Below are positions 43,133 through 53,193 of a stretch of DNA of 64,000 bases, one piece after another. How positions within the stretch are numbered: position 1 is the stretch's first letter; each line of letters opens with the position of its first letter. The position numbers and the translations under genes were made by a program. Location of the stretch: assembly GCA_023334545.1 (NCBI GenBank), contig JAADVB010000044.1:33102-97101 (forward strand), in the 5' to 3' direction. The DNA comes from Salisapilia sapeloensis. Its lineage: Eukaryota; Oomycota; Peronosporomycetes; Peronosporales; Salisapiliaceae. The notes beneath the pieces were generated by a model. That model was given only the letters and a program-made list of their open reading frames with translations, ran no database searches and was not told where the DNA came from.

Positions 43133-43488
43133 TTCGACTTGTTTTCTTGCTAGATTCTTGTGTTGTGTCTGGTGGTCCAGTGGCAGTATACGTTATTATA
43201 GTCAACTCGTGTCCTTCGAGAATGTATACAGACCTTCTAAAAATAGTATAGATTCTCAGAATATTAGGTTCGTCAGCTGCAGAATGTTGGTGAATCCATT
43301 TCAACCAATTGACGCGACTTGAAATGAATGAAATGTTAAATGTTAAGCTATTCCCGCCGAATGTGTTGAAATTTCAAAAAAGCCGCGAGATATCGCTTGG
43401 AAGCTGCTGGCGACGGCGCTTTACTCGTTCCTTTGGTCTCTCCTGTCTGTCTGTTTGGTTTCAGAGACGTACGTACTATCGATAGGAA
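43133..43488. promoter_or_regulatory. Divergent promoter region between CHCHD2-like and cyclin B genes
   Basis: This 356-bp gap separates two divergent genes and must contain both promoters. I recognise no defined element. A moderately AT-rich core with the self-similar run AATGAATGAAATGTTAAATGTTAA sits near 43324-43347. Confidence 0.35.
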
Positions 43489-44950
43489 ATGTCTACGCGA
43501 TCCAATGACGAGAATACGGCCCCAATCGCACGGTCCAGTCGTCCAACGCGCGCAGTACGTCGACTTTCTATTTTTTATTAGCCAAGGTCCTCGTGCTCAA
43601 TTGACTGCATGGCTCGTGCTCTATCTATATAGGGGAGGTCAGTGTTGAAAGAAGTGGGTAATGACAGCACACGTGCGGAAAAGCGTCCTCGAGCCAGCCA
43701 TTCTCGCGCCACCACTGCCTCAAAGGCAACGTCAGCCCGTCGGCCAGCGCTTGGAGAGATCAGCAATAAGCAGTACCTAAAGGTATGTGCTATCCGAGAT
43801 GTTTCTGCATCAGTAAGATCTTAATTAATATATTATAGAAGAATGATGGGAAGGAGCCAGAGACGAAACGAGCGAAAGTTGCCCATGCATCGACCTCATC
43901 TGTGACTATCGTCGCTCGTGAAGAGAAATTTTTGGATCAAAAGGAGAAAGCGACGAAACTTCGTCATAAGAAACCTTCCAAGGATACTACGAGACGTGAA
44001 GTCCCGGAGGAACATGATGTCGACTCGGCGCTCAAGGAAGAAAAGTATGTCTGGCAGTACGCATATGATGTGGCTCAATACCATCTCGAAGCAGAGGTAC
44101 ATCGCTCTAGTATTTCATATATGATTATAGATATTTATACACTTGTCGAGTAGAAAGAGAGAAAGCCTAGTTCATCCTACATGTCTCGACAGCAAGATAT
44201 AAACTCACGCATGCGTGGGATTCTCGTGGATTGGCTCGTTGACGTTCATGCAAAGTACAACTTGAAGCCTCTCACGCTGCACATTGCCATCCCATTGCTC
44301 GATCAGTACTTGGAGAAAACTTTGGACGTTGCTCGGGATCGATTGCAACTTGTCGGTATCGCCGCCATGTTCATTGCTTCAAAATATGAAGAGATCTATC
44401 CACCCGAGTCGGATGACTTTGTCCGTATTACGGACAATGCGTACTCTCGAGATGAACTTTTCGAGATGGAGAAGAACTTACTCGCTAGCATCAGCTTCCG
44501 TGTGTCGTTCCCGACCTCGTATCACTTTGTACAAAGATTTTTGAAAGCTTCACGTACGGAGAATGAACAGGTGAAGCACATGGCACACTACATCGTGGAT
44601 CGGAGTCTCCAGAACTACCGCATGCTCCGCTTCATGCCGTCCATGATTGCAGCTTCGGCCGTACACATCGCCAAGAGCCAATTGGAAGAGCCTGCATGGG
44701 TAACTAGTCTCTCTTACAAGGATAGATACAGCGATAGTAATCATCGAGATAGGACGCGACGCTCGAGTTCCACTCGACGTACAGTGAAAAGGACTTGAAG
44801 GAATGCCTTCGATGTCTTCGAGAGATCCTTTTGCCGGATCCGACCAAGTCGAGTAAATCGAGCAGCCAGCTGTCGGCCGTGGCGAGAAAGTTTGCCAAGA
44901 CCAAGTATCGGTCCGTGTCCAAGCACAAGTTTGCGTTTGCTAGTGTGTAG
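43489..44950 (+). CDS. B-type (mitotic) cyclin
   Basis: Five exons (43489-43554, 43633-43782, 43839-44096, 44154-44699, 44753-44950), all introns in phase 0 and 53-78 nt, encode 405 residues. A destruction box RPALGEISN occurs at about residues 59-67. The cyclin N-box follows (about 160-285; MSRQQDINSRMRGILVDWLVDVH, KYNLKPLTLHIAIPLLDQYL, LQLVGIAAMFIASKYEEIYPP), then the C-box with LLASISFRVSFPTSYHFVQRFLKAS and the closing KFAKTKYRSVSKHKFAFASV. It should activate CDK1 for mitosis and be destroyed by the anaphase-promoting complex. The first exon was found from the spliced frame: MSTRSNDENTAP joined to GRSVLKEVG restores an ATG. It converges on HGH1, 72 bp apart. Confidence 0.9.
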
Positions 44951-45022
44951 GAAAGGTCTTTGGTTTCGCTGTATTTTGCAGAGATCAACAAGTCTCTTGA
45001 GAAAAAAAGATTGCTTTATTGT

Positions 45023-46381
45023 CTAGTCCACATCCGGGTCCTCAAGTTCCTCTTCATCGCTACTGACGTCCAGCAAGTCCATCTCCTTGGCCAGCTTGGA
45101 AGCCGCCTCGTCGGACACCACTTCTTCCCCTGTTGATATCTCTGTAATCGGTTCTTCTGTCGATGCCGCCGTCGTACTTGCAACTGCTGCTGCTGAGGTG
45201 GTCTGGGCTGCTGGAGGTGGCGTAGAAGTAGAGGTAGAGGCAGTCGATGGAGCTGGTGTCGTAGCTCCAGACGTCTGTCCATCATCTGCAAACGCCTCCG
45301 ATCGGATGGAATCCCAATCCGGTCCTTCGCCCTCTTCATCTCGAATGAGTAGATCAACAAGCTTGTAGATATTCTCTCCGATCTCTTCATCGGACTCGAC
45401 CAAGTGTGCGTTTCGGATGATCGGATAGACCTTCTTACGGCGTAGATTGGTTCGACCGCTGCGAGTTGTGCAGAGCAGCAAGAGACTATCCACAGCTGCT
45501 TTACGTACTTCTGCATCGATTTCACGCTTTTTCTTGCCACCTAAGCGATAGATGCTTGGATCCATACCGTCCTTTTCATCTTCTTCTAGCGGCTCAGGAC
45601 CTGCTAGCAAGTATTGGAGCTGAGTTACAATGTCCAATTGGTCATACAGGTAGAAGTGGTTCTCCGAGTTAAAGCACAGGTTGCGAATGGCAGCGAGCAC
45701 ACCTCGTCGACGAACGACATTGGGAGAGCGCATTTGTGCCACGAGCTCCGCGACGAGCGTCTTGCGCTCAGTACCGTGCTGTCGAAGCAGGAAAGCACGA
45801 CCTTCCTCCACTTGCGTGATATTGGATAAAATATTGGCGACGTACTGGTACTCGTCATCCCACTTTGGTTCGCCCGTGCGTTCATCGGCGCCTTCCGGCT
45901 CCGGCTCCGTGGCTAGGAAGTGGTTGGTCAATGTCCGCATCTTGTACTCGCGCACTTCAGCGCTTTCAGATGCATCGGACTTTTCATCAGTGCCAAGTAG
46001 GATGCGGCATCCGTCGGCAACGGTCGTAGTGTTTGCCAGTAGCATCATGGACAGGTCCTTGAGCTGCCATTCAGGGTCCTGCGTTTGATTGAGAACGCGA
46101 GAGATGACATCGAATTGGAGCGCACGCTCGCCTGCAACTGGGTTCGCTGCCGTCAGATTAATAAGTGCTTTAATAGCATCTTCAGCAACAGGTCGCAAGT
46201 CGCTGACCATGCGACATAAGCCTTTGACAGCATCCCAATTTCGCACATTCAAAAGCTGATGGATGCCAGCGTCCGAAGCAGTCAATTGCACGAGTAAGCT
46301 CGATGCAGATTTTCGCACCTCTGGTCGTGGGTGAGATAGGAAAGAGACAAGCTCTTCCAGCGATTGTGTTTCGTCCGACAT
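45023..46381 (-). CDS. HGH1: HGH1-like ARM/HEAT-repeat protein, eEF2 folding cofactor
   Basis: One exon; 452 residues from the ATG at 46379-46381, or 11 more from the upstream in-frame start at 46414. Armadillo-type repeats begin at once (EELVSFLSHPRPEVRKSASSLL) and the HGH1 signatures follow: YVANILSNITQVEEGRAFLL, VVRRRGVLAAIRNLCFNSENH with a downstream LLAGPEPLEEDEKDGM, then LRRKKVYPIIRNAHLVESDEEI. The C-terminal 100 residues are low-complexity, rich in Thr, Ser, Ala and Glu. HGH1 in yeast links the chaperonin TRiC/CCT to nascent eEF2. It is divergent from the SET-domain gene with about 119 bp between starts. Confidence 0.87.
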   Translation of the reverse strand: MSDETQSLEELVSFLSHPRPEVRKSASSLLVQLTASDAGIHQLLNVRNWDAVKGLCRMVSDLRPVAEDAIKALINLTAANPVAGERALQFDVISRVLNQTQDPEWQLKDLSMMLLANTTTVADGCRILLGTDEKSDASESAEVREYKMRTLTNHFLATEPEPEGADERTGEPKWDDEYQYVANILSNITQVEEGRAFLLRQHGTERKTLVAELVAQMRSPNVVRRRGVLAAIRNLCFNSENHFYLYDQLDIVTQLQYLLAGPEPLEEDEKDGMDPSIYRLGGKKKREIDAEVRKAAVDSLLLLCTTRSGRTNLRRKKVYPIIRNAHLVESDEEIGENIYKLVDLLIRDEEGEGPDWDSIRSEAFADDGQTSGATTPAPSTASTSTSTPPPAAQTTSAAAVASTTAASTEEPITEISTGEEVVSDEAASKLAKEMDLLDVSSDEEELEDPDVD

Positions 46382-46500
46382 ACTGGAGGAAGTAGCTCGA
46401 GAAGTGATTTGCAAAGTACTTTGTCCGAGGTCGTTGTTGGCTGTGAAGCCATTTATTCAGATTACGTGATCAATCCTTGACTAGTATCTCTGCGATCGGA

Positions 46501-47927
46501 ATGGCGATGTTTGGACGAGTACAGGAAGCTTTGAGCCGTACGAATGGTTGTCATGTACTTCCTGCATTGGAGGCTCAGGCGTTGCCGATGTTTGGTGTCG
46601 GCGTTGTCGCGAAAGATCACATTCCGAAAGATACTTTAGTCTATCAAGCGAGTCAGGAGGCATGGGAACCGCTTTCAGCACAAGTTGCTCGACATGAGGC
46701 GAGCGTAAATGCTCCGGCTTTTATATCTCGACTAGATTCTTTGTTGCAAGCCAATCCATCCTTGAAACAGAGTGAGTTTATGTCGGATGGCCTTGTGCTA
46801 AGTTTGCAATTGCTCTTCGCTGCCGGTCAACCAGAGCAGAGTCAATTGCAAGACGCATACTTGGCATCATTGCCGACTTTTGTCGACTTGCCATTCTTTT
46901 GGGATGACAGGCAATTAGAAGAACTACAAGGTTGCACAGATGCAAAGCAAGCCATTCTTCAAGGGTACATTCTACATACGCATATATTCGTAGTATGTCT
47001 CTAAACAACAGCTATGCCCATCACAGCAATAAATTCTACTCCACCGTATACAAGCACTTGTTTGTCGGTATGGAATCTGTAGTGGACGCAGATGCCTTCA
47101 TGTGGGCCATTTCGATCCTCATGTCCCGAGCGACTTCCGGCAAGCAGCAGCCTTTTGCTCTTCTCCCATTCTTCGACTGGTTTAACCACTCTAACCAAGG
47201 GTATGTCTATAGCTGTCCTATTCAGTAGATCACTGTTATCATTGCTCTTTATCCAGGGATGAGTGTGTCCAAGAGTTTGATGCTACGAAAGGGTTTACAG
47301 TGCACACGACCAGGTCCTATGAACCTGGAGAACAGCTCTTCATCAGCTACGGCAACCACACAAATCTTCGCTTGCTCCGCAATTACGGATTCACAATACC
47401 ACGGAACCCACATGACATCGCTACGATGGAACTTTCTCACGCACTCCACCAGGTTTCACCGAATGACGCGGCTTTCGCGGAGAAAGCGACGTTACTCGAA
47501 GCACTCGGCGTAAATCCACGCAAGAAGAAGACTCATTTAGAGCTACTGCCTACTGGCAGGTTGACAAAAGAGTCTGAACTGTGGCTGCAGATTCTGTTGT
47601 CAACTTCAGATGAGCTACAGCAACTAGTTCATCAAGTCTCCGAAAATGACGTTACTTCGATCCGATTACCCACGTCATTATCTTCCAAAGTGTCTCAAAC
47701 AGTAAAGGAAGCAAGTCAGCAACAGCTTGAGCGCCATGCCACGACATTGGAGGTACTTTATAAGAAAAATAGCCATCAGGTAGTGTGCTTTACTCATGCG
47801 ATTGTAGGAGGACAAGAAGTTTGTAGCTGACCACGAGAGAGATATGGCAGCGTGGCTTCGTGCTTGTCTTTACTATCGAATAGGCCACAAGCAAAGTGTC
47901 GTGAATGCAAAGAAACAATACGAATAA
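46501..47927 (+). CDS. SET-domain lysine methyltransferase of the Rubisco-LSMT/SETD family
   Basis: Four exons (46501-46964, 47012-47200, 47257-47752, 47808-47927) encode about 422 residues. The split SET domain shows GVGVVAKDHIPKDTLVY near the start, the i-SET helices, DADAFMWAISILMSR, LPFFDWFNHSNQGDE with the AdoMet-binding NHS motif, and YEPGEQLFISYGNHTNLRLLRNYGF with the catalytic Tyr. A helical Rubisco-LSMT substrate-binding domain completes it, ending LRACLYYRIGHKQ. Members methylate lysine or histidine on non-histone proteins; the substrate here is unknown. The third intron is taken as 55 nt from donor GTACTT at 47753, which recovers that C-terminal helix; reading through stops after 16 unrelated residues. 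Its 3' end is 36 bp from that of the SUN-domain gene. Confidence 0.85.
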
Positions 47928-47963
47928 AGACTTTGTCTTTAAAGCAATTGATTAGTGTTTCGT

Positions 47964-49220
47964 TTAATTGAAAATGTCCGTGGCGTGGTGTCCGTGGACA
48001 CGGAAGCGATAGAGGCATGTTCCGAATGGATTGCCGTAGTTGGATACGATTTCCAGTGTCATACCGTCCAGTTCCTAGCATCGCATTACGTTTCATCAAA
48101 AGGTCATTCCGTCTAAAATTGTACATACCTCTGGATGTGGTAGCTGGAAGGTCTGAATGGAAGATCCGCCACGCATGTACTCGAATTCACCCATAGGTAT
48201 AAAGTCTATGTGATTAACGTCGACCTTGATTCCCTATCCATGCCATCATGAAGAGTAAATACACTTTCAATCGTCTCATAAGCATAGTTAGTTCATACGA
48301 AGATTTTAAAATGTCGGGGGGCAGAGCTAAAGTTTGGTGTCAGATGCTCCGGAATGTGATCAATCGTTACGGCCTCTGTAACGACTGGATGACCGAAGCG
48401 GATTGACAATCTTCCATGAGCACCACGCATGCTCCAGCAAGTGCCGAGTTCATAGGATTCCTGTAGACATGCTTTAGAGCTACTTCTTATGTCTTTACAA
48501 GATGAGACGTACGGAGAGAGCTGTTTCTGGGTACTGGTTTTCCTTGACGATGGTAGTCGTCGGACCAAAGAAAGAATTGACGTATTTTCGCGTTGTCGAG
48601 TACAAGGAAGCAGATGTAAAGTTGCTACTCGGCAGATCGTGAAGCAGTTTGTCTGCTATTCGCTTCGCCCAGACTAGATGATCCCAACCTACTTTTGGCA
48701 TCAAGTCCCTATTGATGACAGAATTAAGTTTGTATGATCCTATATGTACAAAAGTAGAAAATGCGTACGATTGAGATCGTACAACAGATGCACCGTTGAC
48801 TAGCAAAGCGTAGTCTACACGGTCATAAAGCTGCTGTGCTTGCGACACATCCCTTTGGCGTGGTACATGCTGGCTGTCTTGCATCTGCTGGTCCTTCATC
48901 CTTGCCACTTCGACTAGAGCACTCTTCACTTCACCCAAAAGCATCTTGGTCTCGTCTCGAATTTGCATGGCTGTAGCAATTTGTTTCTCCATTTCCGCTT
49001 GGTAGGAAAGATAGGCTTGCTTCTGAGCTGCGGTAATACTCGCGCTGTCACTGTCGAGATGAAACCCAGACGCTGGATGCATACCAAGGTACGCTGACGG
49101 ATTTTGGTTGCATAAGAAGTACAGGCAGATGCCTATAAGTACGACAAAGAAGGAGGTGGTGGCGACCTGTACCATCGTTTTTTCTTCTGTAGAGCGGCGC
49201 ACGCCTCGCAATGGACGCAT
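47964..49220 (-). CDS. SUN-domain nuclear envelope protein
   Basis: Exons 48769-49220, 48513-48708, 48299-48460, 48129-48233 and 47964-48074 encode about 341 residues. A basic N-terminus and one membrane helix (about 18-38; TTSFFVVLIGICLYFLC) precede a short coiled coil (about 65-110) and a C-terminal SUN domain: DYALLVNGASVV, ELGTCWSMRGAHGRLSIRFGHPVV, HIPEHLTPNFSSAPRHFKIF, GEFEYMRGGSSIQTFQLPHPE, and the closing CLYRFRVHGHH. SUN proteins span the inner nuclear membrane and bind KASH partners to tie the nucleus to the cytoskeleton. The first intron (48709-48768) is 60 nt and stays open when read through, so a form with 20 extra residues is possible. The nucleoplasmic part is very short. Confidence 0.85.
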
Positions 49221-49373
49221 CTATTGAGCATAAGTGCTATATTAACTTGTATAGTGTACACGTAGATGTAGTGTGCGTACCATGCTCCAACCTTTTGGTA
49301 CTCTGATGGAATGTAATATATGCAGTAGCTTGTCTATCGTACAAAGTAAGCATACATCGTCACTTCAATCCGT

Positions 49374-49667
49374 CTATGCAGTACCTTTTACACCAAGTTT
49401 CTCATCAGGAGGTAGATCAAATATAGCAGACGATTGCATTGCTCTAAACTTATCCAGCACTTCGCTATCATCTTCTTTTAGACTCTCAAGCTCATTCGCG
49501 AGTTCCTCTCGACTCTCTTCTTCCTCCTCCTCTTCCTCTTCCTCTTCCTCCTCCAAATCGCTATCAACGTTTTCACTAGTTAATGAGTCTGTATACTCTT
49601 CATCTTCTTCCTCTCCATCCGGTAACGCATCTCCATACAAGACCTCGAACGTCCCGTCATCCGCCAT
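49374..49667 (-). CDS. Small acidic protein, unknown function
   Basis: One exon, 97 residues, from the ATG at 49665-49667. The sequence is very acidic, with an uninterrupted run of about 13 Glu near residues 38-50 encoded by mixed GAG/GAA codons, and additional DGEEEDEEY-type clusters. The N-terminus (MADDGTFEVLYGDALP) and C-terminus (SSAIFDLPPDEKLGVKGTA) are less biased and could be conserved motifs, but I do not recognise a family. Its start codon lies only 16 bp from the terminal repeat of a MITE, so its 5' untranslated region and promoter are, at least in part, inside the element. It could be a real small nuclear protein or a chance frame; the mixed codons in the Glu run favour selection on protein sequence. 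Confidence 0.5.
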   Translation of the reverse strand: MADDGTFEVLYGDALPDGEEEDEEYTDSLTSENVDSDLEEEEEEEEEEEEESREELANELESLKEDDSEVLDKFRAMQSSAIFDLPPDEKLGVKGTA

Positions 49668-49683
49668 TTGAACAGAAAAACTA

Positions 49684-50033
49684 CAGTAGTGCACCCGAAT
49701 AGTGCACCATATCAAACTTAATATCCTGACAAATTTAATAAAAATCGATTATCGGAGGATTTGGCTTCATATATAAGAGGTTGAGCAAGATGCGGATTTA
49801 GGATCGGCTAAGGAAGTATCTATCTGTGATTTTCGTACTTGTGCTTTGCATTGCCAAACTACAAGTGCACGGAGCTCCTGGATATCTTTTAAAGAAAATA
49901 TCGTGGCTTCTCTGCTGATCATTTTTATCGAATTAGATTAATAATTTTATTCGATTCTATCTATCTCCCCAATATTTTATATACCTTCGTATATCAATTG
50001 CTCCGTGAAGTGCACTATTCGGGTGCACTACTG
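49684..50033. mobile_element. 350-bp MITE with 24-bp terminal inverted repeats and TA duplication
   Basis: Perfect 24-bp terminal inverted repeats (49684-49707 and 50010-50033) begin CAGTAGTGCACCCGAATAG and are flanked on each side by TA (49682-49683 and 50034-50035). TA target duplication plus CAG-type ends are typical of the Tc1/mariner/pogo superfamily. The interior is AT-rich, has no open frame of note, and carries no transposase, so this is a non-autonomous element. The perfect repeats suggest recent movement. It lies directly upstream of the small acidic protein gene. Confidence 0.85.
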
Positions 50034-50477
50034 TACGAAAGTTGGCTTAAAAATAGATGAGTTATGTGGCAGTATTGTCATTTTCGTTTAAATTTATCGA
50101 CTACCGGGTATTCTAAGCGAAAACGAAAGAGCACTGGCATCCATACTGGTCTCCAGTATGTGCTCTACAATATATGGGTGTAGACGGCTACGCATATCTG
50201 CAGCACATGTGCTGCATAGCTTTCCGTCCACATGAATCCCTGCAATATCGCCGACATCCACTTTTTCGTATGTATATCTCCAATCGTCCCGTTTTAGCGC
50301 TCGCGTATCTCCGCTCCGTGCATCTTCTGCTGTTCATTTCGGTCGTCGAAATGTCCATTGTTAGCTGCCTTCGTATGTCGACTCCTTCAGGTTGCTTTGC
50401 CAGATTTGTTAAATGCAAGACATTTCAGTCATAATTTGAGCTCCCTCTGGTTGACCGGCACACGTTAGTGAAGAAGT

Positions 50478-50510
50478 GACCTCCAGGATGACCCGGCTTC
50501 CCTGGAGGTC
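50478..50510. repeat. Perfect 10-bp inverted repeat
   Basis: GACCTCCAGG at 50478-50487 pairs exactly with CCTGGAGGTC at 50501-50510 across a 13-nt spacer. It could form a stable hairpin in DNA or RNA, but no function is evident. Confidence 0.6.
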
Positions 50511-51001
50511 TTGTAAATTGAGCGTGGGTTGCTTCTGTTCGGTTGCGCGCTGTGGGGATCGGAGAATGGGCAGTTTTGTTCAAGGCTTGAAAGTAAGAGC
50601 GGATGTGACATCAAGCTCAAAAGGTAGCCGAAAGGTCCGAGATGACTACGGCGGATATATGTAGCTAGAGAAGATGAGATAGGAAACAAGTAAGAATTGG
50701 CACTGTCGAACGCGAAAAGTCTTTAAACTGCAGTCAATTCACTCCTCCATCCATTGCCCTTCAAAATATGCTGTGAATCCGATAAGGTTCTCTTACTGCT
50801 ATCGTTCCGAGAGCTGCTCCGCAAAGTCCTCTTCGTATTCGATTTCTCGGTAATTCATTTTTGGCAGTCTAAAATATACATTTAAGAGGTCTGGCAATTT
50901 AAGTCTGGCGATTCAATGAACCGTTATAGGAAAGTTGGAGGTGAACCGTTATCTCATTTCTTGTCAAAAATGGCTACTTGTCAAGTCATCAATGTCATTA
51001 C

Positions 51002-51026
51002 ATTTGTATGTCTTCTAAGACAAATG
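51002..51026. repeat. 25-nt motif shared with the FAS upstream region
   Basis: The 25 nt here match 17067-17091 at 23 positions (core TTTGTATGTCTTCTA then GACAAA). This copy is itself imperfectly palindromic, CATTTGT...ACAAATG. Both copies lie in upstream regions, 98 bp before the FAR1-dehydrogenase start and about 280 bp before the FAS start. Confidence 0.5.
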
Positions 51027-51031
51027 TAAAC

Positions 51032-51089
51032 GTTGAAGGTTTAAGGTCTAAAGTTGAAGGTTTAAGGCCTAAAGTGTAAGGTTTAGAGG
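51032..51089. repeat. 21-nt tandem repeat, about 2.7 copies
   Basis: Two 21-nt units (51032-51052, 51053-51073) differ at one base, GTTGAAGGTTTAAGGTCTAA in the first; a degenerate third part-unit runs to 51089. The array ends 35 bp before the start codon of the FAR1-dehydrogenase gene, probably in its leader. Confidence 0.65.
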
Positions 51090-51124
51090 TATTCGAAGAC
51101 CACGAAAACCGCAGTCCGTCGAAA

Positions 51125-53127
51125 ATGGAGAGCAGAGCACCCAAGCGCAGGCATGGTGACAGCTCCGAGGACACTGTTACGGTCATGGGAGAAGAGGAGA
51201 TGAAGCCAATGGACGTGTCTCCTGAAGACGATCCGCATCAGAACGAAAGGGGTGATCTCGACTCTCCGTCCGGTAGCCTCAAACGCAAGCACGAGCAGGA
51301 CTCGGATGAAGGTGATGATACTGAGACAGAGGCGGAGGCCATGGCAGCATCATTGGAAGCAGCGCAGGATGCCAATATGAACAATGTAGCGAATGTAGAT
51401 GGCACTCCTCTCGTCACTTGTCCGCCACTAGACCAGCGATTTGATTCGTGGGAAGACTTCCATCGTGCCATGGGCGCCTACTTGACGGCGACGCATCAGC
51501 CCATGCGTCTACGGACCTCCGACTCTGCTCGTGCAGTCAACTCTCGTGCTGCAAAGCGTAATAGTACTAAAGTACCGATCGATGAAAGCGTCGGGTTTGT
51601 CAAAAAGCTCTACTTGTGTACGCATGGCGTCAAGACGAAGCCTCGTGGTAAAGGCAAACGACCTCGTCAGCACTATCGATACCGTGGTTGTCCAGCAATG
51701 ATTCGTGCGAGTATCTCGGAACGCAAGGCAGATGAAGGTCCAGGTAAAAGCAAGTACGTCGTCCGTGTCGTGGCACAGATCAATAAGCACAACCACAACT
51801 TGAGCGAGCACTTGTTTAAGTCGTATGCGGACAACCGCGTCGTGATTGATGAAGAGCTAGGTACCCAAGGCAATCCGTACCCACCGCCAGAGTCGTCCAT
51901 GTCTGCCCATCCGCATCTAGGCCCGAGTATGTCATCTGCCATGGACCACATGCCACCAGGCGTGAACTCTGGACTAGATGACCAGCCATTCCGTGCCACT
52001 CGTACGTCTTACCGATCTATTTAACCAAATACTATAGCTAAGTTGTTTTGTCTCAACAGCGCTCGTGCAGCCGACGCAAGACGAGTTAGATGCGTCTCGA
52101 ATCAAGCATAAAGTCGGATGGATCGGCACGGGGATCATGGGCAACAGCATGTGTGGACACCTCATCGTAGGGCTTAAGACGTTTCTAGTAAAGACAAGGT
52201 GCTGATGATTGTGTATTAGGATCAAGGGTATGAAGTGACAGTGTACAATCGGACTTTAAGCAAGTGTGAACACTTGCGAAGTAAAGGAGCAGTCGTAGTC
52301 GACTCTCCAGCTGCCGTGGCACAGGTATCGGACATTGTCTTTGTCATCGTCGGTTATCCGAGTGATGTCCGGACGGTCGTACTCGATCCACACACAGGTG
52401 CGCTTCCGTTTATGAAGAAGGACAGCATCCTTGTGGACATGACGACGAGCGAGCCTTCTCTCGCAAAGGAGATTGACTCTGCTGCTCGATCTCGAGGCGT
52501 GAAAGCACTTGATGCACCTGTGTCTGGTGGAGACGTCGGCGCTCGACAAGGTACGCTGTCCATCATGATCGGAGGAGACGTCACGGCCGTGTACGAGACG
52601 ATGCCACTCTTCAGTCTCATGGGGAAGAACATTCGGCATCAAGGACCTGCCGGTGCCGGGCAGCACACGAAGATGGTGAACCAGATTTTGATCGCGACCA
52701 ACATGATTGGTGTCGTGGAAGGACTGTTGTATGCGAAGCGTAGTGGGTTGGACATGAACGAAACGATTGCGTGTGTGAGTGCTGGCGCCGCCGGTTCGTG
52801 GTCCATTAGCAATCTCGGCCCTCGGATCGCCAAGCGAGACTTTAACCCTGGTTTCATCGTCGAGCACTTTATCAAGGACATGGGCATCGCTTTAACTGAG
52901 GCAGAGCGGATGAAATTATCCTTACCAGGTCTAGCGCTCGCGAAGCAGTTGTATGTAGCGTTGCAAGCACAAGGTCAAGGGCGTATGGGTACGCAAGCTC
53001 TGATGTTAGCGTTGGAACAACTGAATGGTATGTCCATGAGATGTGGTGTTGATGACATGATGTTGATGATCTAGTAGGTATGTCAACGGTGGATGCACGA
53101 AGCAATTTGGATTTGGTAGATTTGTGA
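51125..53127 (+). CDS. FAR1-type DNA-binding domain fused to a beta-hydroxyacid dehydrogenase
   Basis: Four exons (51125-52001, 52060-52166, 52220-53027, 53078-53127) encode about 613 residues. The first exon carries an acidic/basic N-terminus, then SWEDFHRAMGAYLTATHQPMRL and a FAR1/MULE-type zinc-binding region (about 120-245): LCTHG, RYRGCPAMIRA and a closing HNHNLS. Exons 2-4 encode a 3-hydroxyisobutyrate dehydrogenase-family enzyme: NAD(P) loop GWIGTGIMG, DAPVSGGDVGARQGTLSIMIGG for the substrate carboxylate, and GAGQHTKMVNQ with the catalytic Lys and Asn intact. Exon 2 has no Met before the Rossmann loop, so a separate dehydrogenase start is not available and a true fusion is likely. The architecture recalls animal NPAC/GLYR1 (PWWP plus the same enzyme fold). 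Read-through of the last intron gives an alternative ending at 53074. Confidence 0.75.
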
Positions 53128-53193
53128 AGAGAGAGACAAGAATGCTTTTTTTCACAATCCACTTTTTGTTTCCTTGTCAAGTATAAATGTGGT

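Larger units (their letters stand above)
50034..51124. other. 1.1-kb intergenic region with short repeats
   Basis: Beyond the MITE I see no convincing gene. The overlapping frames at 50174-50434 (plus) and 50188-50418 (minus) show no domain. On the minus strand a short acidic open stretch near 50803-50870, preceded by an acceptor-like TTTTAG, could be a leftover exon. A 10-bp perfect hairpin lies at 50478-50510, a copy of a 25-nt motif at 51002-51026 and 21-nt tandem repeats at 51032-51089. The final 100 bp should serve as promoter for the FAR1-dehydrogenase gene. Confidence 0.45.

Noticed and set aside
47780..47807. Possible ultrashort 28-nt intron in the SET-domain gene
   Set aside because: A standard 55-nt intron starting at GTACTT (47753) uses the same acceptor, keeps the frame and fits the other introns.
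50174..50434. 86-codon frame on the plus strand after the MITE
   Set aside because: Overlaps a similar-length frame on the other strand, and neither has a domain or biased codon use.
50803..50870. Acidic minus-strand mini-frame after an acceptor-like TTTTAG
   Set aside because: Too short to support alone and no upstream exon could be linked; may be a gene remnant.
53028..53077. Read-through ending of the FAR1-dehydrogenase gene at 53074
   Set aside because: Kept only as an alternative: the 50-nt intron has a GTATG donor and a TAG acceptor, and the spliced tail looks more protein-like than the Met-rich read-through.
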